Shown here piece after piece: positions 34,737 through 42,911 of a stretch of 64,000 nt of DNA. Source of the stretch: Coleofasciculus sp. LEGE 07092 (GTDB taxonomy: Bacteria > Cyanobacteriota > Cyanobacteriia > Cyanobacteriales > Coleofasciculaceae); NCBI RefSeq assembly GCF_015207375.1, contig NZ_JADEWY010000002.1, positions 45,979-109,978 on the forward strand. The letters are read 5' to 3'. Numbering within the stretch: the first letter of the stretch is position 1; every line of letters starts with the position of its first letter. Made by a program: the position numbers and the translations under genes. The notes under the pieces are model-generated. The model had not been told where the DNA came from. It made no database searches and worked only from the letters and a program-made list of their open reading frames with translations.

Positions 34737-35615
34737 ATGCTGACAATCACTCACCGCTATCGAATCTATCCAGACGCCACCCAAAAACAGCAATTCATTG
34801 ACTGGATGGAAGTCTGTCGTGGTGCATTTAACTATGCGCTTCGAGAGATAAAGGATTGGTGCAATAGCCGTAAGTGTTTGATAGACAGATGCTCTTTGGA
34901 GAAGGAATACATACTCCCTGCCGAGCTGAAGTTTCCGAGTGAAATTCAGCAGCTTAATAATTTGCCCCGAGCGAAGAAGGAATTTCCTAGATTGAGCGAA
35001 GTCCCTTCTCAAGTTCTTCAGCAAGCAATTAAGCAGTTGCACAAAGCCTGGGAGTACTTTCAGAAAAGAGGGTTTGGCTTTCCTAGATTCAAGAAGTATG
35101 GACAGTTCAAGTCGTTGCTGTTTCCCCAATTCAAGGAAAATCCAGTACCGAACTTGCACGTCTTGCTGCCCAAGATTGGAACGATTCCCATCAACTTGCA
35201 TCGACCTATCCCCACGGGGTTTGTGGTCAAGCAAGTACGAATCTTGAGGAAAGCTGACCGATGGTATGCTTGGAAACGCGGAAACTTCTTCGGTGAAGTT
35301 GATGCTAGAGGGACTTCTCAAGAATGTCCTGAATGTGGTGGTGAGGTCAGAAAAGACCTGAGTGTAAGAATCCATAATTGTCCTCATTGTGGATACAAAA
35401 CTGATAGGGATGTAGCCGCAGGTCAAAATATCAGAAACCGAGGAATTAAGCTCATTAGTACCGTTGGACAGACGGGAAAGGAAACTGCCTGTGCAGACGT
35501 GCTACCGGGGGCTGAGGAAACTCAGTCTAGGCAAGTGTCGAAATCCCCTGAGCGTAGCGCTGCCCTGAGCTTGCCGAAGGGTCGAAGGGGAGTAACCAGG
35601 AAACCCAAGAAGTGA
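34737..35615 (+). CDS. tnpB: TnpB (IS200/IS605 OrfB) with internal deletion of the RuvC core
   Basis: 292 residues against about 400 in relatives. The N-terminus (LTITHRYRIYPDATQKQQF), the SSRKC-like stretch, GFGFPRFKK and the OB/WED-like part to VRILRKADRWYA (about 177) are normal. The reading then jumps to WKRGNFFGEVDARGTSQECPECGG. Missing is the stretch with the RuvC-I Asp and RuvC-II Glu. The zinc finger (C197, C200, C215, C218) and the RuvC-III region TDRDVAAGQNIRNRG remain. The protein cannot cut DNA by the normal mechanism. It is either a decaying remnant or a nuclease-dead guide-RNA binding derivative. The C-terminal extension is low complexity. Confidence 0.85.
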   Translation: MLTITHRYRIYPDATQKQQFIDWMEVCRGAFNYALREIKDWCNSRKCLIDRCSLEKEYILPAELKFPSEIQQLNNLPRAKKEFPRLSEVPSQVLQQAIKQLHKAWEYFQKRGFGFPRFKKYGQFKSLLFPQFKENPVPNLHVLLPKIGTIPINLHRPIPTGFVVKQVRILRKADRWYAWKRGNFFGEVDARGTSQECPECGGEVRKDLSVRIHNCPHCGYKTDRDVAAGQNIRNRGIKLISTVGQTGKETACADVLPGAEETQSRQVSKSPERSAALSLPKGRRGVTRKPKK

Positions 35616-35662
35616 TTCTTGGAAGCCCCCACCAAACAAGTTATGGTGGGGGAGGATGTCAC
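35616..35662 (+). mobile_element. Right end of the IS605-type element, with hairpin
   Basis: Directly after tnpB, CCCCCACCA (35626-35634) pairs perfectly with TGGTGGGGG (35644-35652) around a 9-base loop and is followed by AGGATGTCAC. This is the usual place for the right-end hairpin and the 3' part of the omega RNA in TnpB elements. The guide segment would start just after it. The exact cleavage point is not certain. Confidence 0.5.
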
Positions 35663-35716
35663 AGTACAACTTACGGGTTGCCTAGTAAGGTTGCATTAAT
35701 TTGACTTAGATTTCTG

Positions 35717-37105
35717 ATGGCAAAGGCTGATAAAATTAATTATTCTTGTCCGAGTGGTTTTCCAGAGTTTCTGCCTGGAGAGAAGCGGTTGGAACTCTAT
35801 CTAATGGATACGATTCGCCAGGTTTTTGAGCGATACGGATTTACGCCGATTGAAACTCCAGCGGTTGAGCGTTTGGAAATCTTGCAAGCGAAGGGAAATC
35901 AAGGGGATAACATTATTTATGGTCTTCACCCCATTCTTCCCCCGAATCGCCAAGCGGAAAAGGAACAGGCAGGAGAAAGTGGCTCGGAGGAACGGGCATT
36001 AAAATTTGATCAGACGGTTCCCTTAGCTGCATATATTGCTCGTCATCTGAACGAATTACAGTTTCCTTTTGCCCGGTATCAAATGGATATTGTTTTTCGG
36101 GGAGAACGGGCAAAAGACGGGCGATATCGGCAATTCCGTCAGTGCGATATTGATGTAGTCGGTCGTAATCAGCTCAGTTTGCTCTACGATGCTCAAGTTC
36201 CGGCAATTATTGCTGAAATTTTTGAAGCGGTTAATATCGGAGACTTTTTAATCCGCATTAACAATCGTAAAGTTCTCAGCGGTTTCTTTGAGTCGATTGG
36301 TTTGGAAGAGAGCAAAATTTTGCCCTGTATCCGAATCGTGGATGCGGCTGAAAAAATTGGTGAAACGAAGGTCAAAAAAGCTCTAGCCGCTGAAGGGTTG
36401 TCTGATGAGCAGGTAGAACAAATTCTTGCATTTACTAAGATTCATGGTTCGGTGGATGAGGTACTCAGCCAGCTAAAAGCACGGGTTCAAGACAAAGCTG
36501 AGGCGCAACGGCTGAAAACTGGCATTGCCGAACTAGAAACTGTAATTGAGGGAGTTCGGAATCTGGGGGTGAAGGAGAGTCTATTCTGCATTGACTTATC
36601 TATTGCGCGGGGACTGGATTATTACACAGGTACAGTTTACGAGACAACGCTCATTGGTCACGAAGCGCTAGGTAGTATTTGTTCGGGGGGGCGCTACGAA
36701 GAGTTAGTGGGGATGTTTGTCGGTGAGAAAATGCCCGGAGTTGGTATTTCTATTGGCTTGACGCGCCTGATGAGTCGGCTGATTAAAGCAGGTATTCTTC
36801 AATCCTTTTCCTCCACACCGGCTCAGGTGATGGTGATTAATATGCAGAGTGATTTAATGCCGCTCTATCTAGAGGTATCTCAAATGCTGCGTCGGATGGG
36901 AATTAGTACAATCACCAGCTTTGAAGAGCGCTCGGTGGGGAAGCAGTTACAGCAAGCCGACAAGCGTGGAATTCCTCTGTGTATAATTATCGGGTCTGAA
37001 GAGGCAGCAGATCGCAAATGTGGGTTAAAGAATTTAATAACGGGTGAACAGGTAGAAGTGTCCCTGGAAAAATTGGTTGAAGAAGTTAAGCAGCAATTAA
37101 GTTAA
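35717..37105 (+). CDS. hisS: Histidyl-tRNA synthetase
   Basis: 462 residues. Class II synthetase motifs are intact: motif 1 region TPAVERLEILQAKGNQGDNI, motif 2 RAKDGRYRQFRQCDIDVVG (131-149), the HisRS-specific ARGLDYYTGTVYE (about 297-309) and motif 3 GVGISIGLTRLMSRL. The C-terminal anticodon-binding domain begins near QVMVINMQSD and contains RRMGISTITSF. The enzyme charges tRNA-His. The insert after residue 75 (PNRQAEKEQAGESGSEERAL) is normal for cyanobacterial forms. Confidence 0.95.
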   Translation: MAKADKINYSCPSGFPEFLPGEKRLELYLMDTIRQVFERYGFTPIETPAVERLEILQAKGNQGDNIIYGLHPILPPNRQAEKEQAGESGSEERALKFDQTVPLAAYIARHLNELQFPFARYQMDIVFRGERAKDGRYRQFRQCDIDVVGRNQLSLLYDAQVPAIIAEIFEAVNIGDFLIRINNRKVLSGFFESIGLEESKILPCIRIVDAAEKIGETKVKKALAAEGLSDEQVEQILAFTKIHGSVDEVLSQLKARVQDKAEAQRLKTGIAELETVIEGVRNLGVKESLFCIDLSIARGLDYYTGTVYETTLIGHEALGSICSGGRYEELVGMFVGEKMPGVGISIGLTRLMSRLIKAGILQSFSSTPAQVMVINMQSDLMPLYLEVSQMLRRMGISTITSFEERSVGKQLQQADKRGIPLCIIIGSEEAADRKCGLKNLITGEQVEVSLEKLVEEVKQQLS

Positions 37106-37194
37106 ATCGCGTTGATTCAGCGTAGCAAAGAAGTGAGGGGCGTACAAGGGTGCGCCTTTACTACTTTATTTACAGAACTTAACTCATTCATTCG

Positions 37195-37221
37195 TTGTCA
37201 ACTAAAAGACATTCATACAAT
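37195..37221 (+). promoter_or_regulatory. Candidate promoter of the 95-residue tag-module gene
   Basis: TTGTCA (37195-37200) and TACAAT (37216-37221) are near-consensus -35 and -10 boxes separated by 15 bp, two bases short of the optimum. They lie about 80 bp upstream of the ATG at 37299 in an AT-rich leader. Confidence 0.3.
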
Positions 37222-37298
37222 TATTAAAAATCATTAAAAAAAATTCTAAATAAATTAAATTGAAATAAACTTAACTCATCCCAATTTAGTTTCAAGTC

Positions 37299-37586
37299 AT
37301 GGCAGAGCAAAATTCCAACCAGAGCCAAATTGTGGCAATGAGTTTAGATAGCTTAAGTTTCGATAGCTTTGAACGTAATCCCCATATGGATATCGTCTGC
37401 GTCAGCCCGGTGCGCACCGTTGTCCGGCGTGAAGAAGAAATCATACTGATCCGCAAAGTGAGAAAGGTTGAAGAAATAGACGCAAGTCCAGCTTGCCCCA
37501 TCAATAGCGTTCAAATGTCCCAAGTTCAGCAAGAGGGTCAACCGACGGCTTGGCAGACTACCAATGACGAGGTAAAAGCAAATTAA
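37299..37586 (+). CDS. Small stand-alone protein made of the shared two-cysteine C-terminal module
   Basis: 95 residues of no known family. Residues 18-70 are almost identical to the C-terminal ends of the next two genes (38203 and 40098). The core runs DIVCVSPVRTVVRREEE (31-47), then IILIRKVRKVEEIDASPACP (48-67). Cys34 and Cys66 are invariant among the three copies. The N-terminal 17 residues are polar, and a Gln-rich tail follows. The charge pattern suggests an amphipathic strand/helix suited to protein interaction. There is no signal peptide or membrane segment. It may be an adaptor or seed unit for proteins carrying the same module; that is inference. Confidence 0.8.
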   Translation: MAEQNSNQSQIVAMSLDSLSFDSFERNPHMDIVCVSPVRTVVRREEEIILIRKVRKVEEIDASPACPINSVQMSQVQQEGQPTAWQTTNDEVKAN

Positions 37587-37599
37587 GTGGAATAGTAAA

Positions 37600-37632
37600 A
37601 TTGAGCGAGAGCTGTCAGTGTTCTCGCTCAAT
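37600..37632 (+). terminator. Hairpin after the 95-residue gene
   Basis: ATTGAGCGAGA (37600-37610) pairs perfectly with TCTCGCTCAAT (37622-37632), 14 bp after the stop codon. No T-run follows, so termination is uncertain, but the position fits a 3' end for the small transcript. Confidence 0.45.
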
Positions 37633-38202
37633 AGCTAGCGATCGTTTCACTCATTAAGGAATTATATAAATAAGGCTTACCCTCAGTAGTAAGTTCAGAG
37701 GCTCGCAGCAAGGATAAAAGTATTATCCAATCCTTTCAGGTTTAGATCGAGTTTTAAAATCGGTTGAGTTCCCATATCTAATACCTGTTTCGTTCCCTCG
37801 ACTCATCCACTTGACTCCGCTCTTTATATAAGTAGAGAAAACACGGGATTGAGCGCCTACAGCAATCCTAGTGTAGCGTTGAAAAGTAAGTAACCAGCTT
37901 TCGGGTAGTCTTCAGATACCCAAAATTAAAGGTTTAACTTAATTTTTTACTCGTGAAAAGAGATGATGGCAACCGAGTAGTAATAGTTGAATACTATCGG
38001 GAGTTTTGATTTAAAGTATCTGCACCCTTGACAGTTACTTAAAATTGCCAATTCTTAGTATCAGCAAGTTTGAAAGAGTCAGTTAAAAAAGTCTAGCTCG
38101 AATGCAAAAACAGCAGAACTTGCTGCGAAACTAGATTTTTTTTGCAAAGATAACTCATTCAAGTTAGTTCAATACCCAAAACTATCCAGAATAGGTTTAG
38201 CC
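37633..38202. other. Intergenic region of about 570 bp before the VWA gene
   Basis: No coding sequence is supported on either strand. The sequence is AT-rich toward 38000-38160 and must hold the promoter of the VWA gene, but no convincing -35/-10 pair or structured RNA was identified. Confidence 0.4.
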
Positions 38203-39906
38203 ATGAGTGAAAGACAACAACAAACCATCGGGAAAACTAACACGATTCCTTTAGTCGATTTAGTCATTGTCATGGATACCAGTGGTTCGATGAAGGACGA
38301 AGCCCAAGCTCTCAGTGATGCAGCAGAAGCTGCCATTGAAGCAGCTAAATCCAGTTGTCCATCTGATTTGAGAGTTGTTTGGGTTGGCATCGAAGGCACC
38401 TGGAAAGGGACACACTTTAACCGTACTATCAGGGATTATCTCACCCAGGAATGCCATGTTATTGAATCTGCTCTTAGGGGCAGGAAGCGAGGAGAAGTAC
38501 CCCAAGGGGGAGCACAAGAAGATGGCGCTCGGGCAATAGAAGATATCTCAGAACACTTTGATTGGCGAGCGGGTGCGGCAAAAGCCATGTTTTATCTCGG
38601 AGATGAAGCCATTGAAGGCGGTGGAAAGAAAACAGAACAAGAGGATATTGAAGCCGCTAATTTGGCTATTCAAAAAGCCAAGCAGTTTAATGTGACGGTT
38701 CACACCTATTTGGGGACGTTGAAAAGTAAGCATCGGGAGGGTATCCAAGCCGAATACGCCCGAATTGCACAAGAGACAGGGGGACAAGCTTTTACAGATC
38801 GAGATGCCATTGGTGGCTTTACAGAAGTCTTGGAAATGGCAATTTGTTCCAGTTGTCCGGCAGCAGCTCAAACTCCTAAGTTTGTCTTGCATCCAGGGAT
38901 GGCTTATGTTCAAGATTGCGTCTCTGATGCACTCAGTCATCTCTACAGGCTAGATTTAAAAACAGGTAAAGCCATTTTAGTGGGAGCGATCGCTACCGAA
39001 GTTTCCGATATTACCTTTGTCGGTTCAGAACTTTACGGACTCGATCAAAAAGATGGCACTCAAACCATGCAACTCGTAAAAATAGACCCTGTCACTGGTA
39101 AAGCTGCAGTCATTGGTGATGTTGGGTTCTATGCGGTTGGTTTGGCATATGATCGCTCTCGCAACACCCTCTACGCCACAACTGCCAAACAACTCCTTAC
39201 CATTGACATCAAGACAGGTAAAGGTACGCCTGCGGTAACTGTGGCAGATGAAGACTACAACTGTAGCGAAGTGGCATTTGATCGCCACGGGACAGCGTAT
39301 ATCACCCTGATCGGGTATGAGAAAAAGAAATTGCTGGCAACCTGCAATCTGAATACAGGTGCAGTCACCCCTATTGGAGATACTGGATTTCCCAATCTCT
39401 CCAGCCTGGAATTCTTCGATGATGTTCTATACGGAGTGACGGGTAATTTCTTCGGGTTAGGAAATGACGGTGAACTCCTCCAAATTGACACCACCACGGG
39501 TGCTGGAACATTTGTTACCTTGACTGAACCCCTAGGTCGTTGGGCAGGAATTGGTATTTATGAAGCGATAACGGAAGAGAAAAAAGAGACACCCAAGAAG
39601 ACTGAACCTGAATCAAAAGTCAAGGAAAAGGATAATTCATTATCTGGACAGACTAAACCTGAATCAAAGATTAAGCATAAAGAAAAGCTGCCCAAACATC
39701 CCCGAATTCCTGTAAACCTAGAACAACTAAGTTTCGATAGTTTTGGGCGTGACAGTCAACGGGATATTGTCTGTGTTACTCCCATACGCACTGTTGTCAG
39801 GCGGGAAGAAGAGATCATCATCATTCGGAAAGTCAGAAAGGTTGAAGAAATAGATGTAAGTCCAGCTTGCCCTATCAATACTCTTCAAGTATCGCCAGAT
39901 CAGTAA
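38203..39906 (+). CDS. VWA-domain / beta-propeller protein ending in the shared two-cysteine module
   Basis: 567 residues. Residues 15-225: von Willebrand A domain with a full MIDAS start LVIVMDTSGSM (D25, S27, S29) and a later MFYLGDEAIEGG. Residues about 240-460: a propeller-like series of blades (LYRLDLKTGKAILVGAI, LVKIDPVTGKAAVIGDVG, LLTIDIKTGKG, LLQIDTTTGAG). A Lys/Glu/Pro-rich linker of about 45 residues follows, then the module (RDIVCVTPIRTVVRREEE ... EEIDVSPACP) at 508-567. No signal peptide is seen, so it is probably cytoplasmic or exported by an unusual route. The VWA domain should bind a protein ligand through a divalent metal. The combination is unknown to me. Confidence 0.8.
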   Translation: MSERQQQTIGKTNTIPLVDLVIVMDTSGSMKDEAQALSDAAEAAIEAAKSSCPSDLRVVWVGIEGTWKGTHFNRTIRDYLTQECHVIESALRGRKRGEVPQGGAQEDGARAIEDISEHFDWRAGAAKAMFYLGDEAIEGGGKKTEQEDIEAANLAIQKAKQFNVTVHTYLGTLKSKHREGIQAEYARIAQETGGQAFTDRDAIGGFTEVLEMAICSSCPAAAQTPKFVLHPGMAYVQDCVSDALSHLYRLDLKTGKAILVGAIATEVSDITFVGSELYGLDQKDGTQTMQLVKIDPVTGKAAVIGDVGFYAVGLAYDRSRNTLYATTAKQLLTIDIKTGKGTPAVTVADEDYNCSEVAFDRHGTAYITLIGYEKKKLLATCNLNTGAVTPIGDTGFPNLSSLEFFDDVLYGVTGNFFGLGNDGELLQIDTTTGAGTFVTLTEPLGRWAGIGIYEAITEEKKETPKKTEPESKVKEKDNSLSGQTKPESKIKHKEKLPKHPRIPVNLEQLSFDSFGRDSQRDIVCVTPIRTVVRREEEIIIIRKVRKVEEIDVSPACPINTLQVSPDQ

Positions 39907-40097
39907 TAGGACTAAATACCTCATAGGTAGAAAAAAACAGGAGCGATCGCTTTTCCAACTAGAACTTGAGATCCATCATCAAGTTTTGTAAACGGCAGCC
40001 CATTCAATTTCATAAAAGAATGAAAAATAAGGTATTCTAGTCGCCAATTACCCGAATCCACTCAAGTAACAATTGAACCCCATACAGGAGGTAGACA

Positions 40098-41204
40098 ATG
40101 GCATATTTGAGCATCGAACCCAACTTTTTAACCATCAATCCCAAAGATAATTGTTACGTCATCCCTACCTGGCAGATGGAAAATCTGCAAAACCAGGCAA
40201 AGTCTATCACCTTGAATGAGGGAACCTATAATATCCAAATTGCTGATGGATATTATAGTTATGCCAAAGCAACCACTAAAGGAGAACCCTTTGTTTTGCT
40301 CTGGATTTACGGAATGAATGGCAGTACGTTTGTCAATAAAACGTCAGGCTTTGACGAAAATGGCAAAGGCTTTGAGACAGGTGCCACCTGGACAACCTTG
40401 AATGGAAAAAAAGACATATTGACTTTACAAGTCAAAGAGGAAGTCGTTCTCTGTGGCTTATTCTTTGATGTGAATAAGGAGAATAATGACGGAGAAGTGA
40501 CGCTTTCAATCACTAAAGAAAATGATCCATCGTTCCAGGTTAAACCTCCCTTTAAGGTTAAAAGCAAGGAAAATTGCTATGTTTTCAATGAAAAAGAGCT
40601 TGTAGGGCTACGCCGTGGAGAGAACTATAAGGAATTACCTCCAGGAACTCATCTGCTACAAATTACGCGGGGAAGTGATGTTAGTTACTGGTCAGAAAAT
40701 CAAAAATTTGATTTGGAACCTTGGGCATTGCTTTGGGTGAAAGACGGTAAATTTAGCACCGAAGAAACGGGAGTTACAGTTGAAGAAACGTGGTGTTCTT
40801 TGAATGGCTATGATGACCGTGTTTTGATAAACGTTGAAGAAACAACAACGTTGTGTGGCTTGTTTTTTGATACTTACAAAGAGGACAACGAAGGAAAAAT
40901 TATCCTTTCAAAAAGGGTTTTGAAATCTCCCCAAAATCCTAGTCTTCAACCCCGTCCTATTCCAGTAGCCATCAACTTTGATGATTTGTGGAATACAATT
41001 CCCCGCAATCCACAACAGGATATTATCTGCGTTTCTCCAGTCCGGACTGTGGTTCGCCGTGAAGAGGAAATTATTCTGATTCGGAAAGTCAGAAAAGTTG
41101 AAGAAATAGAAGCCAGTCCCGCTTGCCCGGTCAATTCTACTGAAATGTCGCCCGTGGAGCAGGACGGACAAACTAAGTATACCGAGAAAAAAAATGCTGA
41201 ATAA
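40098..41204 (+). CDS. Protein with duplicated unknown domain ending in the shared two-cysteine module
   Basis: 368 residues, with a strong AGGAGG ribosome site before the ATG. Two copies of a roughly 130-residue beta-rich domain (about 10-140 and 150-285) share the landmarks: NCYV near the start, then LxPGTH/LNEGTY, PFVLLWI/PWALLWV, TWTTLNG/TWCSLNG and LCGLFFD. After a short linker comes the shared module (about 290-345): QDIICVSPVRTVVRREEE ... EEIEASPACP. The domain resembles a sugar- or protein-binding sandwich, but no family is recognised. A terminator follows at once, so this ends the three-gene group. No signal peptide. Confidence 0.8.
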   Translation: MAYLSIEPNFLTINPKDNCYVIPTWQMENLQNQAKSITLNEGTYNIQIADGYYSYAKATTKGEPFVLLWIYGMNGSTFVNKTSGFDENGKGFETGATWTTLNGKKDILTLQVKEEVVLCGLFFDVNKENNDGEVTLSITKENDPSFQVKPPFKVKSKENCYVFNEKELVGLRRGENYKELPPGTHLLQITRGSDVSYWSENQKFDLEPWALLWVKDGKFSTEETGVTVEETWCSLNGYDDRVLINVEETTTLCGLFFDTYKEDNEGKIILSKRVLKSPQNPSLQPRPIPVAINFDDLWNTIPRNPQQDIICVSPVRTVVRREEEIILIRKVRKVEEIEASPACPVNSTEMSPVEQDGQTKYTEKKNAE

Positions 41205-41222
41205 GTTTTGAATCTTTTAATT

Positions 41223-41277
41223 GGGGAAAGGCTCAATAATACGGTTAAAATCATTAAATCTGCCTTTCCCCTTTTTT
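41223..41277 (+). terminator. Intrinsic terminator after the tag-module genes
   Basis: GGGGAAAGGC (41223-41232) pairs perfectly with GCCTTTCCCC (41262-41271) and is followed by TTTTTT (41272-41277). This is the clearest intrinsic terminator in the window. It separates the module genes from the thioredoxin gene, although the loop is long (29 bases). Confidence 0.75.
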
Positions 41278-41292
41278 AACCTAAACAGTACT

Positions 41293-41619
41293 ATGGCAGT
41301 TAAAAAACAATTTTCCAACTTCCAAGATCTGCTTGCGAATACAACGGTTCCTCTCCTAGTAGATTTTTATGCAACCTGGTGCGGATCTTGTCAGATGATG
41401 ACACCAATTTTGGAAAAAATTAAAACCCAGATGGGAAATCGGCTACAAGTGGTTAAAATTGATGCGGATAAATACCCCCAATTAGCCTCTGATTATAAAA
41501 TTCAAGCCTTGCCCACTCTAATTCTCTTCCAAAATGGTGAGCAGGTACTGCGCATTAAGGGAGTCATGAAAGCTCCCCAACTGATTCAAAAGTTGGAGGA
41601 GTACCTGTCTGGAGGATAG
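41293..41619 (+). CDS. trxA: Thioredoxin
   Basis: 108 residues from the ATG at 41293, 15 bases after the terminator; a longer frame from 41221 would pass through the terminator and is rejected. The active site is WCGSC (ATWCGSCQMMTPIL) instead of the usual WCGPC, with the cis-Pro region IQALPTLILFQNG and the C-terminal KAPQLIQKLEEYL. It is a dithiol reductase of normal length without a signal. The Gly-Ser variant suggests a specialised thioredoxin. Its neighbours upstream share a module with two invariant cysteines, a possible substrate (inference). Confidence 0.92.
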   Translation: MAVKKQFSNFQDLLANTTVPLLVDFYATWCGSCQMMTPILEKIKTQMGNRLQVVKIDADKYPQLASDYKIQALPTLILFQNGEQVLRIKGVMKAPQLIQKLEEYLSGG

Positions 41620-41739
41620 TCAAAACCCACTTTTCCTGCCAGAAAACTTTAAGCACACAGGAATGGGGGAGTGTTAGTAACGGATTACTAATCACGTATT
41701 CCTGCTAAAATTTTTTAATTCCCTGAAGAATAATCATTC

Positions 41740-42786
41740 ATGAAACGTCTAATTGTTTGTTGTGATGGAACGTGGCAAAAATTAGCCAATCCTTACCCAA
41801 CCAACGTTGTTAAAATTGCCCAAGCGATTAAACCGATCGCTAGTGATGGAACGCATCAAGTCCTCTACTATAGTGAAGGAGTGGGAACAGGGGATGAAAA
41901 AGACAGGATTTTCGGCGGCGCTTTTGGCAAAGGATTAGATGAAAATATCCAAGATGCCTATCGCTTTCTTTGCCTAAACTATGTCGAGGGCGATGAAATC
42001 TACTTCTTTGGCTTCAGTCGTGGCTCCTATACGGTGAGGAGTATTGCTGGACTGATTTATAATTCAGGTCTACTCGCACGTTACCACATCCGCAAAGCTC
42101 TGGAAGCCTATAAGCTTTATACTAGCAGAGGCAGTAAACCCAATGAGCAAGAGGCAGTTGAGTTTCGGCAAACCTATGGCGAAAGGGTTCCTATCACCCT
42201 GTTAGCTTGTTGGGATACCGTTGGTGCTTTGGGAATTCCTGATCTAAACCCCTTCCTAAAATTCGATGAACGGATCAATAACAAATATCGATTCCACGAC
42301 ACCCAACTCAATCGCACAATTAAAAATGCGCTTCATGCTGTAGCAATCGACGAGCAACGTAAAGTCTTCAATGTCACGCCAATGAAGAAAAGTCCTAACG
42401 CGGATAATCAAGTACTGCGTCAAGTGTGGTTTCCAGGAGGTCATGGCTGTGTTGGGGGTGGATCGCAGCAGGACAGTAAATTCTCGGATGCGGCGTTGAA
42501 GTGGATGATAGACTCCGTTGGTGAACTAGGATTAGGTCTTGAGTTGGATGTCAGTAAGATTAATCCGACTATCGACTATGACTATCTCTACGATTTTTAT
42601 TTTGCACCCGTGACTATTAGGAGCAAAATAACTCAATTGGCGGGAGTCATCCACCGGGAGATTAACGATGAGTTTGAAGATTTGCACGAAAGTGTCATAC
42701 ACCGATGGCAAAAGCGCTCAGACTACCGACCCAAAAATTTGGAAAAGTTCCTAGAGAAATTGGAAAGTTATGTGAAGTCACTGTAA
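41740..42786 (+). CDS. DUF2235 alpha/beta-hydrolase
   Basis: 348 residues. The family signature is clear: KRLIVCCDGTWQKLANPYPT at the start, then VLYYSEGVGTGDEKDRIFGG, GLDENIQDAYRFLCLNYVEGD and the nucleophile elbow FFGFSRGSYTVRSIAGLI (GxSxG, Ser93). It continues with LLACWDTVGALGIP and VWFPGGHGCVGGG, which likely hold the Asp and His. DUF2235 proteins are related to T6SS lipase effectors such as Tle1, and are also found as free intracellular enzymes. No secretion genes are present here, so the lipid or ester substrate is unknown. Confidence 0.85.
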   Translation: MKRLIVCCDGTWQKLANPYPTNVVKIAQAIKPIASDGTHQVLYYSEGVGTGDEKDRIFGGAFGKGLDENIQDAYRFLCLNYVEGDEIYFFGFSRGSYTVRSIAGLIYNSGLLARYHIRKALEAYKLYTSRGSKPNEQEAVEFRQTYGERVPITLLACWDTVGALGIPDLNPFLKFDERINNKYRFHDTQLNRTIKNALHAVAIDEQRKVFNVTPMKKSPNADNQVLRQVWFPGGHGCVGGGSQQDSKFSDAALKWMIDSVGELGLGLELDVSKINPTIDYDYLYDFYFAPVTIRSKITQLAGVIHREINDEFEDLHESVIHRWQKRSDYRPKNLEKFLEKLESYVKSL

Positions 42787-42911
42787 AGTTAAAACCTATC
42801 AGGATTTAGGGTAGTAGGGAGTAAGGAGTAGGTATTGACAAACGAATTATTTTGAGGATGATTTAAGGGATTGATTTAAACACAGCCCCTACAAGAAAGG
42901 AAATTCTTGAT

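Noticed and set aside
41221..41292. N-terminal extension of the thioredoxin
   Set aside because: It covers the intrinsic terminator; the ATG at 41293 gives a normal 108-residue protein.
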